DNA from: Prevotella ihumii
Lineage (GTDB): Bacteria; Bacteroidota; Bacteroidia; Bacteroidales; Bacteroidaceae
Length of the DNA stretch: 64,000 bases
Direction of reading: 5' to 3'
Assembly: GCF_900155655.1 (NCBI RefSeq)
Contig: NZ_LT706987.1
Span: 2,585,466 to 2,649,465 of the forward strand
Numbering within the stretch: position 1 is the first letter of the stretch; each line of letters starts with the position of its first letter. The notes under the pieces were generated by a model. The model was not told the origin of the DNA and made no database searches. It saw only the letters and a list, made by a program, of their open reading frames with translations. Made by a program: the position numbers and the translations under genes. This document shows, piece by piece, positions 15,969 to 25,534 of this stretch.

Positions 15969-18731
15969 TTAATGCGCTTCCAACCAGTTTTTACCCCACC
16001 CAGCATCAGCCACGAGAGGCACACGGAGGGTGTAGGCGTTTTGCATTTCTTCTATTACGATGCGTTCCACTTGCTCTTTTTCATCAGGATACACGGAGAA
16101 GTTGAGTTCGTCGTGTACTTGGAGAATCATCTTAGACAGAATATTCTCTTCTTCAAAACGCTTGTGAATATGTATCATTGCAACCTTTATGATGTCGGCT
16201 TCTGAACCTTGGATAGGTGCATTTATAGCGTTGCGCTCTGCAAAGCCACGTACAGTGCCGTTTTTGCTGTTAATATCGGTAAGATAACGGCGACGATGGA
16301 AGATGGTCTCTGCATATCCTTTCTCTCGTGCCGTCTGTTTTGCCCACTCCATATAGGCTTGTACCTTTGGGAAGGTGCGGAAATAGCCTTCTATCAGCTC
16401 TTTAGCTTCGCTGTTAGGTATGTCCATTCGTTGGGCAAGACCGTAGGTAGTGATGCCGTAAATGATGCCGAAATTGGCTTGTTTTGCCTTTTTACGCTGC
16501 GCATCATTGACATTTTCTATCTCTTCGTGCCATATTTTGGCAGCCGTAGCACGGTGAATATCCTGTCCACTGCGAAAGGCTTCCATCATATTTTCGTCCT
16601 CAGAAAGGTGTGCCATAATGCGAAGCTCTATCTGACTATAATCGGCTGAGAAGAAAAGGCAACCCTCTTCAGGGATAAAGCACTTGCGAATTTCCTTGCC
16701 ATCATCAGTGCGCACGGGGATATTCTGAAGGTTTGGGTCGCTTGAAGACAAGCGTCCTGTTGCTGTAAGTGCTTGATTGAAAGACGTGTGTATGTGTCCT
16801 GTATGCTTTTTTATCAACTTTGGAAGTGCGTCAATATAAGTACTGAGCAGCTTCTTTATGCCTCGATAATCGAGAATTTTCTGTACAATAGGGCTTTTGG
16901 CTTGCAGACTGAGCAACACTTCTTCGCTTGTAACATACTGACCTGTCTTTGTTTTCTTGGGTTTCTCCATTATTTGGAGCTTTCCGAAGAGTATTTCGCC
17001 CACCTGTTTCGGACTTGATATGTTGAATTGTTCGCCTGCAAGTTCGTATATCTCACGTTCGTATTGGTTCATACGTTCGGTAAAGATGCGTGAAGTTTCC
17101 TCTAATGCCTCTGTATCAAGGCGTATGCCGTGGAGTTCCATATCGGCAAGCACACACACAAGTGGCATTTCGATGTTCCAAAATAGGTCTTCAGCCTCTA
17201 CGGCTTTAAGTTTGGGTTCTAAAACATTTTTGAGCTGGAGTGTAATGTCGGCATCTTCGCACGCATACTCGTATATTTCGGCAGGAGCGAGGTCACGCAT
17301 ACTTTTTTGGTGTTTACCTTTTGCGCCTATGAGTTCGTCAATATGAATGGTAGTGTACTGTAATAGCGATTCAGCCATAAAGTCCATATTGTGATGAAGT
17401 TCGGGTTGAATGAGGTAATGGGCAAGCATTGTGTCGAAAAGTTTTCCTTTCAGCTTTATACCATAGCGATGCAACACCTCATAGTCGTACTTTATGTTTT
17501 GTCCTATTTTAAGGATTTCCTCATTTTCGTAGACAGGTCGGAATATTTCTATCCATTTTTGAGCTTCCTCACGATTATCGGGAATAGGCACATAAAAAGC
17601 CTTGTGTTCCTCTACGGAAAAGCTCAAACCTACCAATTCTGCATCAATAGCATCTGTGGAAGTGGTTTCTGTGTCTAAACTGATAAATGGTTTTGTTAAG
17701 AAAAAGTCACAAATTAGCTTTGCTTCTTCCTCATTTTCAATGAGTTTATACTCGTGTTCTACTGTTTTAAGGCAAGAATTAAGGCTTGTTTTTTGAACTT
17801 CTGTGTCTTCGGCTTGATTTATGGCGAATAAATCGAGCTGTGAATTATCGCTTTTTGTGGTTTGTTTGTTTTTGTTAACAAACTTATTGAGCAGTGTGCG
17901 AAACTCTAATTCGGTGAAGAGATGGGTGAGTTGTTCCTCATCGGGCTGTTCCACTTTCATCTCGTCCCAACTGATAGAGATTGGAACATCGGTTCGGATA
18001 GTGGCTAAGAACTTCGACATCTTTATATCGTCTACGGCTTCTTCCACTCTCTGACGCTGTTTGCCCTTCAGTTGGTCGGTGTTGGCAAGTAGGTTTTCGA
18101 CCGAGCCAAACTGATTGATAAGTTTTGCTGCTGTTTTTTCGCCAACTCCCGGGCAACCGGGGAAGTTGTCTGCCGAGTCGCCCATTAAGGCAAGGAGGTC
18201 TATCACCTGTTCGGGAGAGGGGATACCATATTTTTCTTGTATCTCGCCTTCACCAATTATTTCGTATCCACCTCCGTGACGAGGGCGATACATAAACACG
18301 TTGTGGCGCACAAGCTGTCCGTAATCTTTGTCGGGTGTAAGCATAAAAGTCTCGATTCCATCGCTCCCAGCTCGTAGGGCAATGGTACCGATGATGTCGT
18401 CTGCCTCAAAGCCGTCTACTTGTAAAATAGGGATGCGCATAGCCCGAAGTATCTCTTTGATATAAGGTACAGCTGACGAAATATCCTCTGGTGTTTCGTC
18501 ACGTTGTGCCTTATATTGTGGGAACGCATCGTGACGGAAGGTGAGCCCGTGGTCGAACGCAACGGCAATATGGGTGGGCTTTTCCTTGGTTAAAACTTCG
18601 TTGAGCGTGTTGCAAAAACCCAATATGGCGGATGTATTTTGCCCCTTAGAGTTAACTCGAGGGTTCTTTATGAATGCGTAATAGGAGCGAAAGATGAGTG
18701 CAAATGCATCGATCAGTATCAGTTTATCCAT
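15969..18731 (-). CDS. polA: DNA polymerase I
   Basis: This 920-residue repair and Okazaki-fragment polymerase has all three domains. The 5' nuclease (residues 1-290) has ILIDAFALIFRSYYA and AVAFDHGLTFR. The 3'-5' exonuclease keeps its acidic residues in FISLDTETTSTDA, so proofreading is probably active. The polymerase domain shows motif A (FFSADYSQIELRIMAHLS), motif B (KKAKQANFGIIYGIT) and motif C (LQVHDELNFS). It is transcribed alone, divergently from the prenyl synthase gene. Confidence 0.98.
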   Translation of the reverse strand: MDKLILIDAFALIFRSYYAFIKNPRVNSKGQNTSAILGFCNTLNEVLTKEKPTHIAVAFDHGLTFRHDAFPQYKAQRDETPEDISSAVPYIKEILRAMRIPILQVDGFEADDIIGTIALRAGSDGIETFMLTPDKDYGQLVRHNVFMYRPRHGGGYEIIGEGEIQEKYGIPSPEQVIDLLALMGDSADNFPGCPGVGEKTAAKLINQFGSVENLLANTDQLKGKQRQRVEEAVDDIKMSKFLATIRTDVPISISWDEMKVEQPDEEQLTHLFTELEFRTLLNKFVNKNKQTTKSDNSQLDLFAINQAEDTEVQKTSLNSCLKTVEHEYKLIENEEEAKLICDFFLTKPFISLDTETTSTDAIDAELVGLSFSVEEHKAFYVPIPDNREEAQKWIEIFRPVYENEEILKIGQNIKYDYEVLHRYGIKLKGKLFDTMLAHYLIQPELHHNMDFMAESLLQYTTIHIDELIGAKGKHQKSMRDLAPAEIYEYACEDADITLQLKNVLEPKLKAVEAEDLFWNIEMPLVCVLADMELHGIRLDTEALEETSRIFTERMNQYEREIYELAGEQFNISSPKQVGEILFGKLQIMEKPKKTKTGQYVTSEEVLLSLQAKSPIVQKILDYRGIKKLLSTYIDALPKLIKKHTGHIHTSFNQALTATGRLSSSDPNLQNIPVRTDDGKEIRKCFIPEEGCLFFSADYSQIELRIMAHLSEDENMMEAFRSGQDIHRATAAKIWHEEIENVNDAQRKKAKQANFGIIYGITTYGLAQRMDIPNSEAKELIEGYFRTFPKVQAYMEWAKQTAREKGYAETIFHRRRYLTDINSKNGTVRGFAERNAINAPIQGSEADIIKVAMIHIHKRFEEENILSKMILQVHDELNFSVYPDEKEQVERIVIEEMQNAYTLRVPLVADAGWGKNWLEAH

Positions 18732-18794
18732 GCTTTATATATTTTTTTAGGGTAAAATTACTAAAAAAATGCCACATATACGGATTATATTCAG

Positions 18795-18802
18795 TATTTT
18801 TG
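18795..18802 (+). promoter_or_regulatory. -7 box of the prenyl synthase promoter
   Basis: TATTTTTG matches TAnnTTTG and lies 18 bp before the ATG, in the 89-bp space between divergent genes. No clear -33 element was seen. Confidence 0.5.
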
Positions 18803-18820
18803 TAACAAAATTATTTTGGT

Positions 18821-19798
18821 ATGGATTATCTATCGATTATAAAACTACCCATAAGAGAAGAACTTGATGAATTTGTGCGCTTGTTCAATCAGTCGCTTAC
18901 CCATAAGGAAGGACTGCTTGCACAGGTGTTGGAACACATTCGGAATAGGGGAGGAAAGCGTATGCGACCTATGCTTATGTTGCTGATAGCCAAGAATTTT
19001 GGCGAGGTAACGTTTGTGGCGCAGAATGCGGCAATAGGCTTAGAACTCCTCCATACTGCCAGTCTTGTACACGATGATGTGGTGGACGAGAGTGGTGAAC
19101 GCCGTGGGCAAGCATCGGTGAACGCAACTTATAATAACAAGGTGGCTGTGTTGGTGGGCGACTATATACTGTCAACGGCATTGCTCAATGTGGCTTTGAC
19201 AAAGTCGGAAGCAATTGTGCGCGACCTTGCAGAGCTTGGACGCACGCTATCGAATGGTGAAATACTTCAGCTCACTAATATTTCGAACCAAGAAATATCA
19301 GAAGAGGTTTATTATCAGGTGATTAAGCAGAAGACAGCAGCCTTGTTCGAGGCTTGTGCAGTGATAGGTGCAAAGGCTGGAAATGCAAGCGAAGAGGCGG
19401 TGGAAGCTGCACGAATGTTTGGACAGAACATAGGTATTATATTCCAGATACGTGACGATATATTCGATTATTACGACTCTAAAGAAATAGGAAAACCAAC
19501 GGGCAACGATATGGCTGAAGGTAAGCTCACTTTGCCTGTTATTTATGCGCTGAACACTACTCAAGATAAGGAAATGTTGGCATTGGCAATGAAGGTGAAA
19601 GAGGGCGAAGTGTCGGCTGAAGAAATTGCTAAGTTGGTGGCATTTACCAAGGAGAATGGCGGTATAGAGTATGCCGAACACAAGATGGAAGAGTTTCATA
19701 CGGAGGCGGTTGGCTTCATTTCGGAGCACGTAACCGACCCACAGATAGCTGCTGCATTGCAAGCTTATCTTGATTTTGTGATACAGCGAAAGAACTAA
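18821..19798 (+). CDS. Polyprenyl diphosphate synthase (octaprenyl/nonaprenyl type)
   Basis: This 325-residue trans-prenyltransferase elongates farnesyl diphosphate with isopentenyl diphosphate to the long side chain of menaquinone. The first aspartate-rich motif is DDVVD at 85-89 (LVHDDVVDE) followed by RRGQ; the second is DDIFDYYDSKEIGKPTGND near 212. GGKRMRP at 44-50 binds the diphosphate. The chain length made cannot be read from sequence. Single gene with its own terminator. Confidence 0.93.
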   Translation: MDYLSIIKLPIREELDEFVRLFNQSLTHKEGLLAQVLEHIRNRGGKRMRPMLMLLIAKNFGEVTFVAQNAAIGLELLHTASLVHDDVVDESGERRGQASVNATYNNKVAVLVGDYILSTALLNVALTKSEAIVRDLAELGRTLSNGEILQLTNISNQEISEEVYYQVIKQKTAALFEACAVIGAKAGNASEEAVEAARMFGQNIGIIFQIRDDIFDYYDSKEIGKPTGNDMAEGKLTLPVIYALNTTQDKEMLALAMKVKEGEVSAEEIAKLVAFTKENGGIEYAEHKMEEFHTEAVGFISEHVTDPQIAAALQAYLDFVIQRKN

Positions 19799-19856
19799 TA
19801 AAATAAGATTTTGCCGTTATCAACAATAATTTAATGGCGGATAGATTTTAACACTT

Positions 19857-19893
19857 TAAAATGCGAAATAGGATTGTTTCTTATTTCGCATTT
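19857..19893 (+). terminator. Terminator of the prenyl synthase gene
   Basis: AAAATGCGAAATA pairs with TATTTCGCATTTTT across a short loop. Confidence 0.8.
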
Positions 19894-19930
19894 TTAGTTT
19901 TAAATCACCTAATATCCATTTTGTGGTTGC

Positions 19931-20013
19931 CAAAGTTGAACTTTGGAAAGGTGAAACATATATGTTTTGCACCCTCAAAGTTGAACTTACAGCCCTTCAT
20001 AGATGAACTTATA
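19931..20013. repeat. Palindrome array module, copy 3
   Basis: Boxes at 19931-19945 (CAAAGTTGAACTTTG), 19954-19967 (AAACATATATGTTT), 19976-19990 and a diverged one near 19998-20013, spaced about 22.5 bp. A degenerate left flank (ATTGTTTCTTATTTC, 19873-19887) overlaps the terminator; the right flank is not clear. Confidence 0.75.
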
Positions 20014-20349
20014 CCTTCCGAAAACATAACAATTGCTATGTTTTTTGTTCTTTTCTGTCTTTCAGTCGTTCTATATTTACCCAACTGTGATGCGTTGTTT
20101 TTGCACACATTCTTTTGTTTATGTGTAACGTGAAGTGTATTAATGAGATACAACTGCACACGAATAAACCGCATATTTCTGTCCGAAGTTCTTTTTGGTT
20201 GTAAATGCGCAAAATATGGAGAATGGTTTTAACACTTCAGGCCGTAAAAGTGGTAAAACAGAATAATGGAAGGAAAGAAAGGGAAAGGTGCAATTAGGGC
20301 TACTCTTTATACATATCTCGATTAACTTAAAAATTCGTTCCTTTTATCA

Positions 20350-20420
20350 AGAAGTTAGAGGAGTTAAAGGGAGTTAAGTACAAATGCTTGTGGGGTAACG
20401 TAGGGGCTCCTTGTGCACAT
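20350..20420. repeat. TAACTCC / TAGGGGC degenerate repeat, short copy
   Basis: Contains GAGTTAAAGGGAGTTAAG and GTAGGGGCTCC, matching parts of the longer copies at 22470-22745 and 39030-39265. The remainder of the 19799-20619 gap shows nothing else I recognise. Confidence 0.5.
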
Positions 20421-20563
20421 TAAAGTCTGTTTCAAAAAGAGCTTTCTTTTAGCAATATTTTAAACAGCGATATGTATAGAGATAGGCAAGTAGGGTAGGG
20501 AGAGGGCTTCTTGCTTTTAGAGAAAGCTAACGGATAGGCAAGCGGAATACTAACAAGAAACAA

Positions 20564-20599
20564 AAAAAGGACAACCAAGGGTGAGCTCAGTTGTCCTTT
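20564..20599 (-). terminator. deoC terminator
   Basis: On the minus strand AAAGGACAACTGAGC pairs with a GTTGTCCTTTTTTT end, a strong stem with a T run just past the deoC stop. Confidence 0.85.
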
Positions 20600-20619
20600 A
20601 GATATAGTTTTAAAAGTGA

Positions 20620-21531
20620 TTAGAAGAACTTGATTTCTTTGCCTTCAATTTCGCTCAAGAGGAGATTTGTGAGACGACTTGTACCCAAACGGAACCAGTA
20701 GTTATCGAGCCACTTTTCGCCCAAAACTTCTTTGTAGATGGTGTAGAAGATAACGGCGTCCATCACGGTGTTGATGCCTCCAGCTGGCTTCAAACCAACC
20801 TGAATACCTGTTTTATCGTAGAACTCCTTGATAGCTTGGCACATTACGTAAACCGACTCTGGAGTTGCGCTAACCTTCTCTTTACCTGTGCTGGTCTTGA
20901 TGTATTCAGCACCAGCAAACATAGATAGAAGAGCTGCAATCTTAATGTTGCGTGGGTTCTTGAGATTACCTGTTTCGAGGATTACCTTCATTGGGATTTC
21001 ACCACAAGTTTGCTTCAATTCGCTTACTTGGTCGTACACATCTTCATAGTCGCCAGAGAGAACTTTGCCTACTGGGATAACGATGTCGATCTGTGTTGCA
21101 CCATCTTTGATAGCCAAAGAAGTTTCGATGGTTTTTACTTCAAGGAAAGTTTGTGAAGATGGGAAATTGCCTGTAACATTGGTAATGTCTACCCCGTCTA
21201 CTTCAAGGCTTTCAGCGATGAGCTTTGTGAAGCAAGGATAAGCGCATACGGCTGCAACGTGAGGGAGGGTAGGGTACTCTTTAGCAAACTGGTTTACCTT
21301 TTCTACCATTGCAAGGATGCCTTCTTCGGTGTCTTCGGTGCGAAGTGAGGTAAGTTCGACACTACCTAAGAGGAACTTTTTCACCTCTAATGTGTCGTTT
21401 TCAGCCACCTTTTCTTCGATAATTTTCTTAACTGCTGCCTTTACTTCCTCGTCTGTGATGTCGAGATTGTACTGCTTTAGCATTTCGTCATACTTGCTGA
21501 CGCTGTTGATTTTGTTTTCGTTTTGTTCCAT
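20620..21531 (-). CDS. deoC: Deoxyribose-phosphate aldolase
   Basis: This 303-residue class I aldolase splits 2-deoxyribose-5-phosphate into glyceraldehyde-3-phosphate and acetaldehyde during deoxynucleoside breakdown. The Schiff-base lysine is in EYIKTSTGKEKVSATPES (about residue 210). Other conserved parts are AAVCAYPCF, TQIDIVIPVGKVLSGDYE and VGLKPAGGINT. It is longer than the roughly 220-260 residues of classic DeoC because of an N-terminal helical extension, as in other Bacteroidetes. It follows the CPBP protease gene by 22 bp. Confidence 0.95.
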   Translation of the reverse strand: MEQNENKINSVSKYDEMLKQYNLDITDEEVKAAVKKIIEEKVAENDTLEVKKFLLGSVELTSLRTEDTEEGILAMVEKVNQFAKEYPTLPHVAAVCAYPCFTKLIAESLEVDGVDITNVTGNFPSSQTFLEVKTIETSLAIKDGATQIDIVIPVGKVLSGDYEDVYDQVSELKQTCGEIPMKVILETGNLKNPRNIKIAALLSMFAGAEYIKTSTGKEKVSATPESVYVMCQAIKEFYDKTGIQVGLKPAGGINTVMDAVIFYTIYKEVLGEKWLDNYWFRLGTSRLTNLLLSEIEGKEIKFF

Positions 21532-21553
21532 AGTTGTTTGTATTTATAAAGCG

Positions 21554-22420
21554 TTATTCTAATGTTTTTTGCGTGTTTACGAGCCCTTTATCGTACAATT
21601 TCTTGATGGTATAAGCGGTAATGCACATACCTAAAAAGGCTGCAATGAGTGAGGCTTCTGCGCCAAATTCGCCTCCTGTAATGTAAGAATTGTCTCCTAA
21701 TATTGGGGTGATGATGCTTTCGCCTACTCGATTGCCCGATACGGCAAATCCGAAGATGTTGCCTTGGGTGTAATTCCATATCCAATGCACACCGATAGGT
21801 GCCCAAAGGCTGCCTGTAAGTTTATAATATGCACCGAAAAAGAAGCCTATTTCGAGAACGATGGCGGTAGTTGACCACCACGTTGCGTTGTCGTTTGTGA
21901 TGTGAACATAGCCAAAGAGTAGGGCAGAGATGAGAGTTGCTGCCCAAAAGCCAAATCGCTCGTCTATCATTCGGAAAAGAAAGCCGCGGAAAGTTATTTC
22001 CTCGCACGCTGCTACCGTGAGATAGAAGGCTATCATACTCAATTGAGAAAGCGGATTGAACTGAACCGACTGCACCTTGTATTGTCCCAAAATAACCATA
22101 ATGACAACCACCGAAACGAAGTAAGTCAGTCCTAAGCTGATGCCTCTTAATGTTTTAGAAGGCATATTAACCCATTTAAGCTCGTCTGTCGTGCGTTTTT
22201 CCACTTTCCGTACCCATACTTGGTAGAGCCAAAATAAGAGCATAGAGAGCGGAATACAGGTGAAAAATATGATGCAAGAAGCTACTGTTTGGTTGCTTGT
22301 GGCTTCTTGAACAATACATAAAGGACTTTCGGCAATACTTCCTAAGATAAGGAATAGCACAAAGCCGATAGCCAATTTAGCTGCCCAAATTAGATTTTTC
22401 TTTATTGTTTCTTTGTTCAT
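21554..22420 (-). CDS. CPBP-family intramembrane glutamic protease
   Basis: The 288-residue protein has about eight membrane helices. The CPBP (Abi/CAAX-protease-like) motifs are present: EEITFRGFLFRMIDERFG in the middle with the paired catalytic Glu, FGYVHI, and a late HWIWNYTQGNIFG. Family members process membrane proteins or act in self-immunity; the substrate here is unknown. It lies upstream of deoC in what appears to be a two-gene operon. Confidence 0.9.
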   Translation of the reverse strand: MNKETIKKNLIWAAKLAIGFVLFLILGSIAESPLCIVQEATSNQTVASCIIFFTCIPLSMLLFWLYQVWVRKVEKRTTDELKWVNMPSKTLRGISLGLTYFVSVVVIMVILGQYKVQSVQFNPLSQLSMIAFYLTVAACEEITFRGFLFRMIDERFGFWAATLISALLFGYVHITNDNATWWSTTAIVLEIGFFFGAYYKLTGSLWAPIGVHWIWNYTQGNIFGFAVSGNRVGESIITPILGDNSYITGGEFGAEASLIAAFLGMCITAYTIKKLYDKGLVNTQKTLE

Positions 22421-22469
22421 ATTTGGTGTATATCTTTATTTTTTTATTGTTGTTTGCTGCTTTTAAAAT

Positions 22470-22745
22470 GTAGGGGCGTGATTTATCACGTTCCAAGCAT
22501 CCGTCTTTGCATCAACGAAACCCGATACATATTGATGAACTTGCGAATAAATCGAGTCCTACACCGCAGCAAATGGAAGTGTTGGCTTTAACTCCAAGTG
22601 AGTCTAACGAGTGGTAACTCTCCTTAACTCCTCTAACTCCTGAGAAGTAGAACTCAATAAATCGAGCCCCTACGCTACCGCAAATGGAGGTATTAGCTTT
22701 AACTTCTTCTAACTCCCCATAACTCCTTTAACTTCTCAAAGAAAC
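22470..22745. repeat. TAGGGGCGTGATTTATCACG / TAACTCC repeat, long copy
   Basis: Starts with GTAGGGGCGTGATTTATCAC at 22470 and includes two internal copies of an ATAAATCGAG..CCTAC..GCAAATGGA segment (from about 22546 and 22657) and several TAACTCC units. The same opening sequence recurs at 39089. It fills the gap between the CPBP gene and mazG. Confidence 0.7.
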
Positions 22746-22750
22746 TCCTT

Positions 22751-23077
22751 CTACGTTGTCAGCTTAGGGTTGTTGCGATGCCTTTCTTTATCGCGTTGGG
22801 TCTTTTTCGCAAAGCTCTTTTCCAACTCTTCTTCAAGGTTTACCCCCGTTTGGTTGGCTATGCAGGTGAGTACCCATAACACATCGGCTATCTCTTCGCC
22901 TATATTGGGTATCTCACCTTGCTTGAAGCTTTGGTCTCCGTAGGCTCTCGACATTACACGTGCTAATTCGCCAACCTCTTCGGTTAGACAAGCCATATTT
23001 GTGAGTTCGCTAAAATAGCGCACACCGTATGTTTTTATCCAACTGTCTACTCGCTGTTGTAATTCGTCTATTGACAT
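22751..23077 (-). CDS. MazG-type nucleotide pyrophosphohydrolase
   Basis: This 108-residue single-domain protein hydrolyses NTPs or dNTPs to monophosphates, limiting aberrant nucleotides. The metal-binding pattern ExxE...ExxD is visible: CLTEEVGELARVMSR, then IGEEIADVLWVLTCIANQ. The short one-domain form (MazG-like/DUF84-free) is normal. It is the last gene after uvrC and dtd. The exact substrate is unknown. Confidence 0.9.
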   Translation of the reverse strand: MSIDELQQRVDSWIKTYGVRYFSELTNMACLTEEVGELARVMSRAYGDQSFKQGEIPNIGEEIADVLWVLTCIANQTGVNLEEELEKSFAKKTQRDKERHRNNPKLTT

Positions 23078-23113
23078 CTTTACGCTCCTTGTTTTGCTGT
23101 TTTAGGGTTGATT

Positions 23114-23566
23114 TTATTCCTTGTTCTTGGTATCCATACAGATGGTTACAGGACCATCGTTGAGCAATTCTACCTTCATATCAGCCCCAAACTCGCCTTC
23201 GCCTACAGGTTTGCCCAATGCTGTGCTTAGCTCACGGCAGAAGAAGTTGTAGAGCGGAATAGAGATTTCGGGCTTTGCAGCGTGTATATAACTGGGTCGG
23301 TTGCCTTTCTTGTAGCTTGCCATAAGGGTGAACTGTGATACAACGAGGATTTCGCCATTGATATCTGTCACGTTTCGGTTCATTACACCCTCCTCATCAT
23401 CAAATACGCGGAGGCCTACAACCTTCTTTATAAGCCATTGGGCATCTTCTTCGGTGTCGTCATTGCCGATGCCTAAGAGGATTAATAAGCCTTGATTGAT
23501 GGTCGACTTTACTTTGTTGTCAATGGCTACTGATGCGTTTCGCACGCGTTGGACTACTATTCTCAT
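23114..23566 (-). CDS. dtd: D-aminoacyl-tRNA deacylase
   Basis: This 150-residue enzyme removes D-amino acids, and glycine from mischarged tRNA-Ala. Hallmarks are MRIVVQRVRNASVAID, the SQFTLMA motif (VVSQFTLMASYKKGNRPSY) and the C-terminal NDGPVTICMDT, whose GPVT gives chiral proofreading. It begins 12 bp after the uvrC stop, so it is almost certainly co-transcribed with it. Confidence 0.97.
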   Translation of the reverse strand: MRIVVQRVRNASVAIDNKVKSTINQGLLILLGIGNDDTEEDAQWLIKKVVGLRVFDDEEGVMNRNVTDINGEILVVSQFTLMASYKKGNRPSYIHAAKPEISIPLYNFFCRELSTALGKPVGEGEFGADMKVELLNDGPVTICMDTKNKE

Positions 23567-23578
23567 ACCGCAAATATA

Positions 23579-25432
23579 CTATTTTTTATTCAAATTTTGG
23601 TCTGTTGGGTGGAAATAATTGTATAATAAGGTGGCTTTGGCTGTTCCAAGCACCGCTGTAAGCGACTGTATATCAGCTGCTTTTATCTTTCTTACACTCT
23701 TAAAGTGCTTCATAAGCTGTTCTTTACTTATTGTTCCGATACCTTTAATATCGTCTAACTCGCTATGTAACTGATGTTTAGATCGTTTCTCCCTATGGAA
23801 TGTTATGGCAAAACGATGCACCTCGTCTTGTATTTGGGTCAATATTTTGAACAGCTCAGAGTTGGTTGGAACGCCAATAGTTTGAGGCGGAAAACCGTAA
23901 AGTAGCTCGTTGGTGCGGTGGCGATTGTCCTTAGCAAGTCCTGCGATGGGGATTTGCAACCTCAATTCGTCCTCTACAACGGCACGTACCACCTCCATTT
24001 GCCCTTTACCACCATCGGTAATGATGAGGTCGGGTAGGGGTTCTTCGGCTTCTATCATACGGCTGTAACGTCGTCGAACTACTTCTTGCATTGACGCATA
24101 ATCGTCTGGACCGACAACAGTCTTGATGTTGTATTTTCTATAATCTTTTTTCGAAGGCCTCATAGCTTTATAAACCACACATCCTGCTACGGCATCTGTA
24201 CCCGAAATGTTCGAGTTGTCGAAACATTCAATGTGATAAGGCAGCTTTGGGAGTTTAAGTTTGTCTTGCAATTCCTTCATCAATCGTGTCTGTTTCTGCT
24301 CAGGATTGAGTTTCTCTGCTTGTTTTAGACGGTCGAATTTATGCTGTTTAGCATTCATTTCAGAGAGTTCTAAGAGGTGTTTCTTGTCCCCTCGCTGTGG
24401 AATAAAGAACTCTGCATTCTTTATTTTGAAGTCTAATTCAAACGGAACGATAATCTCTTTCGCCTCACTTTGAAATCTTTCACGTATCTCTGGTATAGCT
24501 TCATTGAGCAATTCTGCATCTGTTTCCGCCAATTTGCGTTTGTATTCAAAGGTGAAACTTTGATTGATTGCGCCATTTGTAACGTGGATATAACTGATAA
24601 AAGCATTCTTTTTGCTGTCATCGTTTACAATGCTGAACACGTCAACATCTGAGATGGAGTGGCTTACAATTTCACTTTTGGCAGCAAAACCCTCTAATGC
24701 AATGTAGCGTTGTTTGTGCATTTCTGCCTCTTCAAATCGTAATTCTGCTGCCGCTGCCTCCATCTTTTCCTTTAAAATACGCTGCACTTCACGTGTATTA
24801 CCTTTAAGTATTTGGCGTGCTTGCGCCATATTTTGCTGATAATCGTCGAACGTTTGCTTTCCGATACACGGTGCTCCGCAATTTCCAAGATGATATTCCA
24901 AGCACGCTTTGTACTTCTTTTGTTCTATTCCCTCTTGTGTTATGGGAAATCTACAAGTACGTGGCTTGTACACTTTCTTGATGATGTCGAGAATAGCGTG
25001 CATACTCTTAACGTTGGAATATGGACCGTAGAATGTTCCGTAACGCTTGTTAATGTTGCGAGTGTTGAACACACGAGGGAAATACTCCTTGGTTACGCAG
25101 ATGCTGGGATAGGTTTTGCCATCTTTCAGTAGAACGTTGTAGCGTGGTTGATACTGTTTGATGAGTTGATTTTCTATCAATAAAGCATCTTCCTCCGAAT
25201 TTACAACCGTGTAAGTTATGTTGTGAATTTTCGAAACGAGCACTTTGGTCTTAAATCTATCGGTCTCTTTATGGAAATAGGACGACACTCTATTCTTTAA
25301 GTTTTTAGCTTTCCCTACGTATATAATAATCCCTTCCTTATCATAGTATTGATAAGTGCCAGGCTTACTTGGTAGATTGCTAACAATCCCTTTAAGATAC
25401 GCCAATCGTTTCTCGTTTTCTTCTTTATTCAT
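23579..25432 (-). CDS. uvrC: Excinuclease ABC subunit C
   Basis: The 617-residue UvrC makes both incisions in nucleotide excision repair. The GIY-YIG nuclease is N-terminal (KPGTYQYYD, IIIYVGKAKNLKNRVSSYF), the Cys-containing CLEYHLGNCGAPC follows, then a UVR domain near 205-240 that binds UvrB. The C-terminal RNase H-like half has IECFDNSNISGTDAVAGCVV and DLIITDGGKGQ, and a helix-hairpin-helix end (LDDIKGIGTISKEQLMKHF). It heads the uvrC-dtd-mazG group. Confidence 0.98.
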   Translation of the reverse strand: MNKEENEKRLAYLKGIVSNLPSKPGTYQYYDKEGIIIYVGKAKNLKNRVSSYFHKETDRFKTKVLVSKIHNITYTVVNSEEDALLIENQLIKQYQPRYNVLLKDGKTYPSICVTKEYFPRVFNTRNINKRYGTFYGPYSNVKSMHAILDIIKKVYKPRTCRFPITQEGIEQKKYKACLEYHLGNCGAPCIGKQTFDDYQQNMAQARQILKGNTREVQRILKEKMEAAAAELRFEEAEMHKQRYIALEGFAAKSEIVSHSISDVDVFSIVNDDSKKNAFISYIHVTNGAINQSFTFEYKRKLAETDAELLNEAIPEIRERFQSEAKEIIVPFELDFKIKNAEFFIPQRGDKKHLLELSEMNAKQHKFDRLKQAEKLNPEQKQTRLMKELQDKLKLPKLPYHIECFDNSNISGTDAVAGCVVYKAMRPSKKDYRKYNIKTVVGPDDYASMQEVVRRRYSRMIEAEEPLPDLIITDGGKGQMEVVRAVVEDELRLQIPIAGLAKDNRHRTNELLYGFPPQTIGVPTNSELFKILTQIQDEVHRFAITFHREKRSKHQLHSELDDIKGIGTISKEQLMKHFKSVRKIKAADIQSLTAVLGTAKATLLYNYFHPTDQNLNKK

Positions 25433-25472
25433 TTTCGGTAACTCCTTTGTTTAAAGGTGTTTTAAGGCTTTT

Positions 25473-25488
25473 TGTTTCACGTGGAACT
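25473..25488. other. parS-like ParB binding site 1
   Basis: TGTTTCACGTGGAACT. The 14-base core GTTTCACGTGGAAC is the reverse complement of GTTCCACGTGAAAC, a known functional variant of the widely conserved parS consensus. It is intergenic, just upstream of uvrC. A second site lies 1015 bp away. Confidence 0.75.
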
Positions 25489-25534
25489 ATAATCTTAAAC
25501 TTTGTTTCACACGTTTTGGAGGTGCTTCCTGTAT

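Noticed and set aside
25500..25519. Possible third parS-like site (TTTCACACGTTTTGG)
   Set aside because: Only half of the palindrome is present, so binding is unlikely.
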